DNA from: an uncultured bacterium | GTDB taxonomy: Bacteria; Chloroflexota; Anaerolineae; JACIWP01 | Length of the DNA: 8,110 bases | Assembly: GCA_903872005.1 (NCBI GenBank) | Contig: CAIQJD010000331.1 | Location: 1 to 8,110 of the forward strand | Direction: 5' to 3' | Program-made: the position numbers and the translations under genes | The notes under the pieces: generated by a model | What the model was told of the DNA's origin: nothing | The model's database searches: none | Seen by the model: only the letters and a program-made list of their open reading frames with translations | In this document: positions 4,636 through 8,110 of the stretch, in pieces | Layout of the letters: each line of letters opens with the position of its first letter | Numbering within the stretch: position 1 is the stretch's first letter

Positions 4636-7049
4636 TTGCTCTCTGCCAATAGCTGATTGATGTGGGCCAGATCAGCGCGCGGGCGCGGATCGGCCGGCGC
4701 CAGGACCGCCGCGCGCTCCAGGATATCGCGCGCCCGACTCAGGCGGTCGAGGCGGCCGGCGCGCTCTGGCATCGCCTCGGCCCACACCTCATAGATGAGC
4801 GCCTGACGCCGGCCGAACTCGGTCTGCTGTGGCACAGCGGCCCAGGCCGCGCCGGCGGCGTCGGCGGCGCGCCCCAACCAGAAATAGCGTTGCGTCAACT
4901 GCAGCGCCACGTTCGAGCGAGCCAAATAGACTTGACTCAGCGCATCACGGCTCAAACCATCATGGATGCCCCACATCAGCGCGGTACTCAGCCGAACCTC
5001 GGCTCCAGCCAGGTCTACAGAGCGCGCCAAACGCAGGCCATCCCGCATCAACATATCGCCGGCCGACAGACGGGTCACGATCACCAACCCCGCCAGGACA
5101 ACCAGCGCGCTCAACCAGCCCGGCCGCACGGAGCGCCTCTCAGCCCAGGCTAACGCGCCGGCGCACAAGCCCAGCGCCGCCCAGGCCAACCACGTCGCCA
5201 GGAACGTGCGCGGCTCGTTCGCCGGAATCAGCCGCATCGCCAGCCAGAGCAGCAATGCCGGCCCCAGCGACATGGTTGGATACATCTCCAGCGCCACGCG
5301 GCCGCCCCAGGCCGCGGTCAGCCCCGCGCCGCCGATCCACAGGGCCGCGAGCAGCGCCGCCGGCACTGTCGGGCCGGATAATTCGGCCGCCAACACCACG
5401 GCGCTCAGCACAGCCCCACACAGCAGCGCCACACGCCGGCCTCCCGCATCGAGCCTGGCAGTCGGCGTCGCCGACGCTTCCGCCGGCGCGCCCCATAGGA
5501 GCGCCAGGCACACCCAGGCCAATAGATTGGTCGCCGGCGTCGAGAAGCTGAATTGCATCTCAATCCAGTGTCCGAAGAGGCCGGCCAGCGCGGCGATAGA
5601 AAGGAACGCAGGCGCGCCGGCGGCAGGCGCGCCGCGCCAGCCGCGCCAGACCAACAGTCCGCACCATCCCGCTGCCAATCCCATCCCCACAGCTACCGGC
5701 AGCGCCGCGACGCCCATTTTCACATCGCCCAGCAGGGCCGCCGCGAGGAAAGTCGCGCCGACCGAACCGGCCACCCCGGCAGCCAGAGCAATCCCAACCT
5801 CACGCTTTGGGGCGCGCCAACCGGCGCGCCGCAACCCTGCCGCCCCAACCGCGCCCCCCAGGGCCAGCCATGCAGCCAACCCCAGGACTCCTTGTGTCAG
5901 CAGGCCATCGAGGATGATCGTGTGCGCGCGGTCAAAGGCGTGCGCCGGCTCGCCCCGATCGCCATTCGCCTGCACGCGATAGGCGACCTGATTGGGCAGG
6001 ATCAGGCCGGCCGTGTCCGGCCCGAAGCCCACCAACCAGCGGCCAACAGAGACGTTTCCGCCGCTCAGATAGCGCAGAGTCGAATCCCAGAAGGCGAGGC
6101 GCTGCCGGCCGCTGCCGGTCGGGTCCAGCGCCAGCCCCCACTCCGCGCCCTGCCCCGGCTCGTCGGCGTTGGTCTCCAGCATCAACGGAGCAACGCCGAC
6201 GAAGATGCCCAACAGGGCCACGGCTGCCACGCCGGCCGCCAATCGCCAATGCCGGCGCAGCGCGACGATGAGCGCCAGCAGGAGCAGCGCCCCCAACGCG
6301 CCCAGCCAGCCGGCCCGCGAGCGCGTCCCGTAGAGCGCCGCGATTTGCCCCAACGCCAGGACGCCCAGGCTGATGGCGCGCCCCCAGGCAGCCGGCCGCC
6401 AGGACATGGCCGCCGACGCCAGCGTCAAGGGCAGGGCCAGGGTCAAATAGCTGGACAGAAAGCCCGGGTTCCCCAATGTGGCAAAGAGCCGGCCGGCGAA
6501 GCCATCGCCGGACCAGGGCGCCGGCAGCAACCAACCGGCGCTCTGCCATAGCGCGACCAACAGCACCGGCAGGCTGGAAAGAGCAATGCTCTCGGCCAAT
6601 GCGGCCGGCCCGCCGGGCTGACGCAGCGCATCCCAGGCCAACCAAAACGCGACCGCCAGGGCCGCCAGGGAAAACAGCCCATCGGCGCGCTGTGGCGACC
6701 CGTACCACGCCCATGTCGGCCCCACCGCACACAACGTCGAGATGAGCGCCGCGCCCAGGATCGGCGCCGGGGCCAGGCGCAGCAGATCGCGGCGCGCCCA
6801 GCCGGCCAGGCTTGTCCAATCTATCCGGCCCGGCCGGCCGAATCGCGGCCCGCTCTGGCTCGCCAGACGCGCCCCCAGACCGAATGCCATCAGCAGGATG
6901 AGCAGCCAGGTCTTGTCCGGCTCGAAGCCAAAGCTGGACGCCGGATTGCTCCAGGTCGGCGCGACGGCCAGGGCGATCAAAAGGGCGGCCGATGCCAGAC
7001 TGAGCCGACCGGCCGGCGACACGCGTGAATCAGATGACGGTCGTTTCAT
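4632..7049 (-). CDS. O-antigen ligase/polymerase-like (Wzy_C) membrane protein with C-terminal TPR-like region
   Basis: An 805-residue multi-spanning inner-membrane protein that would polymerise or transfer undecaprenyl-linked glycan on the outer face of the membrane. Family features are GNPGFLSSYL (193-202), GTRSRAGWLGALGALLLL (241-258, the RSR..W region of Wzy_C/WaaL proteins), and a large external loop of about 290-380 with GFGPDT (341-346) and DRAHTIILDGLLTQGVLG (373-390). That last stretch is the position where this family has its (R)xHN/H motif. More helices continue to about 660, including the segment starting HWIEMQFSFST (494-504). The last 140 residues are soluble and Ala/Arg-rich with paired helices, ending in RARDILERAAVLAPADPRPR (772-791), typical of TPR repeats. 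It is about twice the length of a minimal O-antigen ligase. ATG at 7049 overlaps the TGA of the GT4 gene (ATGA), with GAGGAG on the minus strand at 7052-7057. Polymerase and ligase roles cannot be told apart from sequence. Confidence 0.86.
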   Translation of the reverse strand: MKRPSSDSRVSPAGRLSLASAALLIALAVAPTWSNPASSFGFEPDKTWLLILLMAFGLGARLASQSGPRFGRPGRIDWTSLAGWARRDLLRLAPAPILGAALISTLCAVGPTWAWYGSPQRADGLFSLAALAVAFWLAWDALRQPGGPAALAESIALSSLPVLLVALWQSAGWLLPAPWSGDGFAGRLFATLGNPGFLSSYLTLALPLTLASAAMSWRPAAWGRAISLGVLALGQIAALYGTRSRAGWLGALGALLLLALIVALRRHWRLAAGVAAVALLGIFVGVAPLMLETNADEPGQGAEWGLALDPTGSGRQRLAFWDSTLRYLSGGNVSVGRWLVGFGPDTAGLILPNQVAYRVQANGDRGEPAHAFDRAHTIILDGLLTQGVLGLAAWLALGGAVGAAGLRRAGWRAPKREVGIALAAGVAGSVGATFLAAALLGDVKMGVAALPVAVGMGLAAGWCGLLVWRGWRGAPAAGAPAFLSIAALAGLFGHWIEMQFSFSTPATNLLAWVCLALLWGAPAEASATPTARLDAGGRRVALLCGAVLSAVVLAAELSGPTVPAALLAALWIGGAGLTAAWGGRVALEMYPTMSLGPALLLWLAMRLIPANEPRTFLATWLAWAALGLCAGALAWAERRSVRPGWLSALVVLAGLVIVTRLSAGDMLMRDGLRLARSVDLAGAEVRLSTALMWGIHDGLSRDALSQVYLARSNVALQLTQRYFWLGRAADAAGAAWAAVPQQTEFGRRQALIYEVWAEAMPERAGRLDRLSRARDILERAAVLAPADPRPRADLAHINQLLAESK

Positions 7050-8110
7050 GGCTCCTCGTCCAGAACAGTGATCTGGTCGGTCGTGTCGGCGATCAACGCC
7101 TCGGCCCAGATGCGCGCCGCTCGACCCAGTTGGCGCGCCTCGGCCACATCCTCCAACAGTTCGGCTATCGCGGCGCGCGCAGCGACCAAGTCGCCGAACT
7201 CGGCCAGCCGGCCGCTGCGGCCTTCGGCCAGCGCCTCGGGGACGCCGCCGGTGCGCCAGGCAATGCTGGGCCGGCCGCTGGCCGCCGCCTCCAGATAGAC
7301 GATGCCGAATCCCTCGGCCTCGCCGCTGCGCTCATTTGGCGTCGGCAGCAACACGAACAGGTCACACGCGGCGTAGAGCGCCGGCAGATCGGCCGGCGCG
7401 ACATCGCCCAAGAACTCCACGCGCCCGGCCACGCCCAACTGGCGCGCCAGAGCGGCCAGGGCAGGCCGCGCCGAGCCTTCGCCGGCCACTCGCAGGGTCA
7501 CATCTGGATGAGTCTGCGCCAGGGCTGGCAGCAGCCGGATGACCTGATCCACTCCCTTGCGTGGCTCCAGCCGGGCCACACTCAGGAGAATCTGCCGGCC
7601 GGGCGGCTCCGTAGCGTTGAAATCCTCTGCCGCGATGGGCGGATAGAGGACGCGGCAGCGCTCGGTCGGCAGCCCCAGATCGAGGAGCAGCCCCCGGCTA
7701 TAGCGGCTGACCGCCAGGAGCGCGCCGGCCGGCCGCAGGCAAGCCAACAGGAGCCGGCGCAGCCCGGCGCGACGCGCTGGCTTGATGACGTCATCGCCAT
7801 AGACCCACACGCGATAGGGTATGCCGCGCAGCTTCCACAGCAGCCAGGCGACCGCCCCGAAGGGGAGCGCCTGGCCGCATTCGATCCAGCGGATCGGGTA
7901 CGCGCGGCACAAGCGCCAGGCCAACGCCAGCGAGAAGACGAATTGAGCGATCCGCTTGAGGCCGGGCGTCGCGCTGCAGAAGGCCGGCCAGCGCGCGATG
8001 CGAAAAGGCTGCGAACTGTCGAAAACGGGGGCGTCGGGGTGCGCCGGCGCGACGACCACGATGCGGCCGGCAGCGCGGCGCGCCCGTTCGTACAGACACG
8101 CCTGAATCCC
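7046..8110 (-). CDS. GT4 glycosyltransferase (5' end outside window)
   Basis: A retaining glycosyltransferase of GT-B fold. The frame stays open to the right edge, giving 354 visible residues. They begin GIQACLYERARRAAGRI, which matches the GGxxxYxxELARRLA region that normally lies 10-20 residues into GT4 proteins, so the true start is off the window rather than the in-frame GTG at 8057-8059. The C-terminal donor-binding domain is complete: VARLEPRKGVD (visible residues 178-188, basic phosphate-binding residues R184/K185), RVAGEG (207-212), VEFLGDV (231-237), and EGFGIVYLE (266-274), which is the EX7E catalytic motif, followed by GGVPEAL (288-294). The form is closest to PimB/MshA/BshA-type enzymes; donor and acceptor are unknown. 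It is the first visible gene of the minus-strand operon and overlaps the ligase gene by 4 nt. Confidence 0.9.
   Translation of the reverse strand, partial: GIQACLYERARRAAGRIVVVAPAHPDAPVFDSSQPFRIARWPAFCSATPGLKRIAQFVFSLALAWRLCRAYPIRWIECGQALPFGAVAWLLWKLRGIPYRVWVYGDDVIKPARRAGLRRLLLACLRPAGALLAVSRYSRGLLLDLGLPTERCRVLYPPIAAEDFNATEPPGRQILLSVARLEPRKGVDQVIRLLPALAQTHPDVTLRVAGEGSARPALAALARQLGVAGRVEFLGDVAPADLPALYAACDLFVLLPTPNERSGEAEGFGIVYLEAAASGRPSIAWRTGGVPEALAEGRSGRLAEFGDLVAARAAIAELLEDVAEARQLGRAARIWAEALIADTTDQITVLDEEP
7052..7057 (-). promoter_or_regulatory. Ribosome binding site of the Wzy-like gene inside the GT4 gene
   Basis: The minus strand reads GAGGAG here, within the final Asp-Glu-Glu-Pro codons of the GT4 gene and just before the overlapping ATGA. 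This placement supports ATG at 7049 as the start and suggests termination-reinitiation between the two genes. Confidence 0.6.

Larger units (their letters stand above)
1..8110. repeat. Dispersed over-represented hexamer palindrome GCCGGC
   Basis: By hand I count roughly 80 copies of GCCGGC over 8.1 kb, about one per 100 bp, against about 10 expected at two-thirds G+C with independent bases. Other GC-only palindromes such as CCGCGG and GGCGCC are much rarer by eye. Copies occur in every gene, in different codon phases, and in both intergenic regions (391-396 and 1446-1451), so neither one amino-acid pair nor codon choice alone explains them. This looks like a genome-wide word bias similar in kind to HIP1 of cyanobacteria. 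Confidence 0.6.

Noticed and set aside
4966..6551. Two plus-strand frames (4966-5982 and 5553-6551) antisense to the Wzy-like gene
   Set aside because: Composition is dominated by Ala, Pro, Arg and Gln, as expected from reading a GC-rich membrane-protein gene backwards; no initiation signal is convincing.
7784..7795. Perfect 12-bp palindrome GATGACGTCATC
   Set aside because: It lies well inside the GT4 gene, encodes part of GDDVIK, and has no promoter context; chance is enough to explain it.
8057..8059. GTG as the start of the GT4 gene
   Set aside because: The frame is open to the window edge, and the upstream residues GIQACLYERARRAAGRI fit the conserved GT4 N-terminal region.
2710..8110. 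A mycothiol/bacillithiol-like thiol pathway (MshA/BshA-type GT4 plus LmbE deacetylase)
   Set aside because: A ligase/polymerase and an ExoA-like transferase lie between them, there is no cysteine ligase gene, and the deacetylase lacks the usual base; polysaccharide synthesis fits better.

Overview
The window is GC-rich (by eye about two thirds G+C) and densely coded. It carries two partial genes and five complete ones, with no RNA genes, insertion sequences or CRISPR arrays that I can see. Protein style and gene content suggest a chromosomal region of a free-living bacterium. The style of the O-antigen-ligase-like and LmbE-like proteins, together with an extreme density of the palindrome GCCGGC, makes me think of Chloroflexota (Anaerolineae/Caldilineae type). 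That assignment is an impression, not a demonstrated result.

Left part (1-1519, minus strand): the N-terminal 100 residues of MurE, a cytoplasmic peptidoglycan-precursor ligase, run off the left edge. A 105-nt gap upstream of it contains a 60-bp element bounded by a perfect 9-bp inverted repeat. Beyond that lies a complete Gfo/Idh/MocA-family NAD(P)-dependent oxidoreductase. A 144-nt divergent intergenic region follows, with two back-to-back sigma70-like promoters whose -35 boxes overlap.

Middle (1520-2713, plus strand): one MFS transporter of the fosmidomycin-resistance (Fsr)-like type is the only plus-strand gene. Its stop codon overlaps that of the convergent LmbE-like gene (shared TTAG), so no room is left for a terminator.

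Right part (2710-8110, minus strand): four tightly packed genes read from the right edge leftwards. They are a GT4 glycosyltransferase (5' end outside the window), a large Wzy/WaaL-like O-antigen ligase or polymerase with a C-terminal helical TPR-like region, an ExoA-like GT2 glycosyltransferase with C-terminal membrane helices, and a PIG-L/LmbE-type deacetylase homologue. Junctions are ATGA overlap, GTGA overlap and a 3-nt gap, so this is almost certainly one translationally coupled operon. It would build, polymerise or ligate, and perhaps de-N-acetylate a cell-surface glycan.

Most notable points: the LmbE-like protein has Ala where the family has its catalytic-base Asp (HPAD instead of HPDD); the 60-bp palindromic element sits in the murE leader; the two divergent promoters interlock; and GCCGGC is strongly over-represented. 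I do not see a clearly new defence or mobile system here; the novelty is at the level of glycan-operon architecture and regulatory detail.
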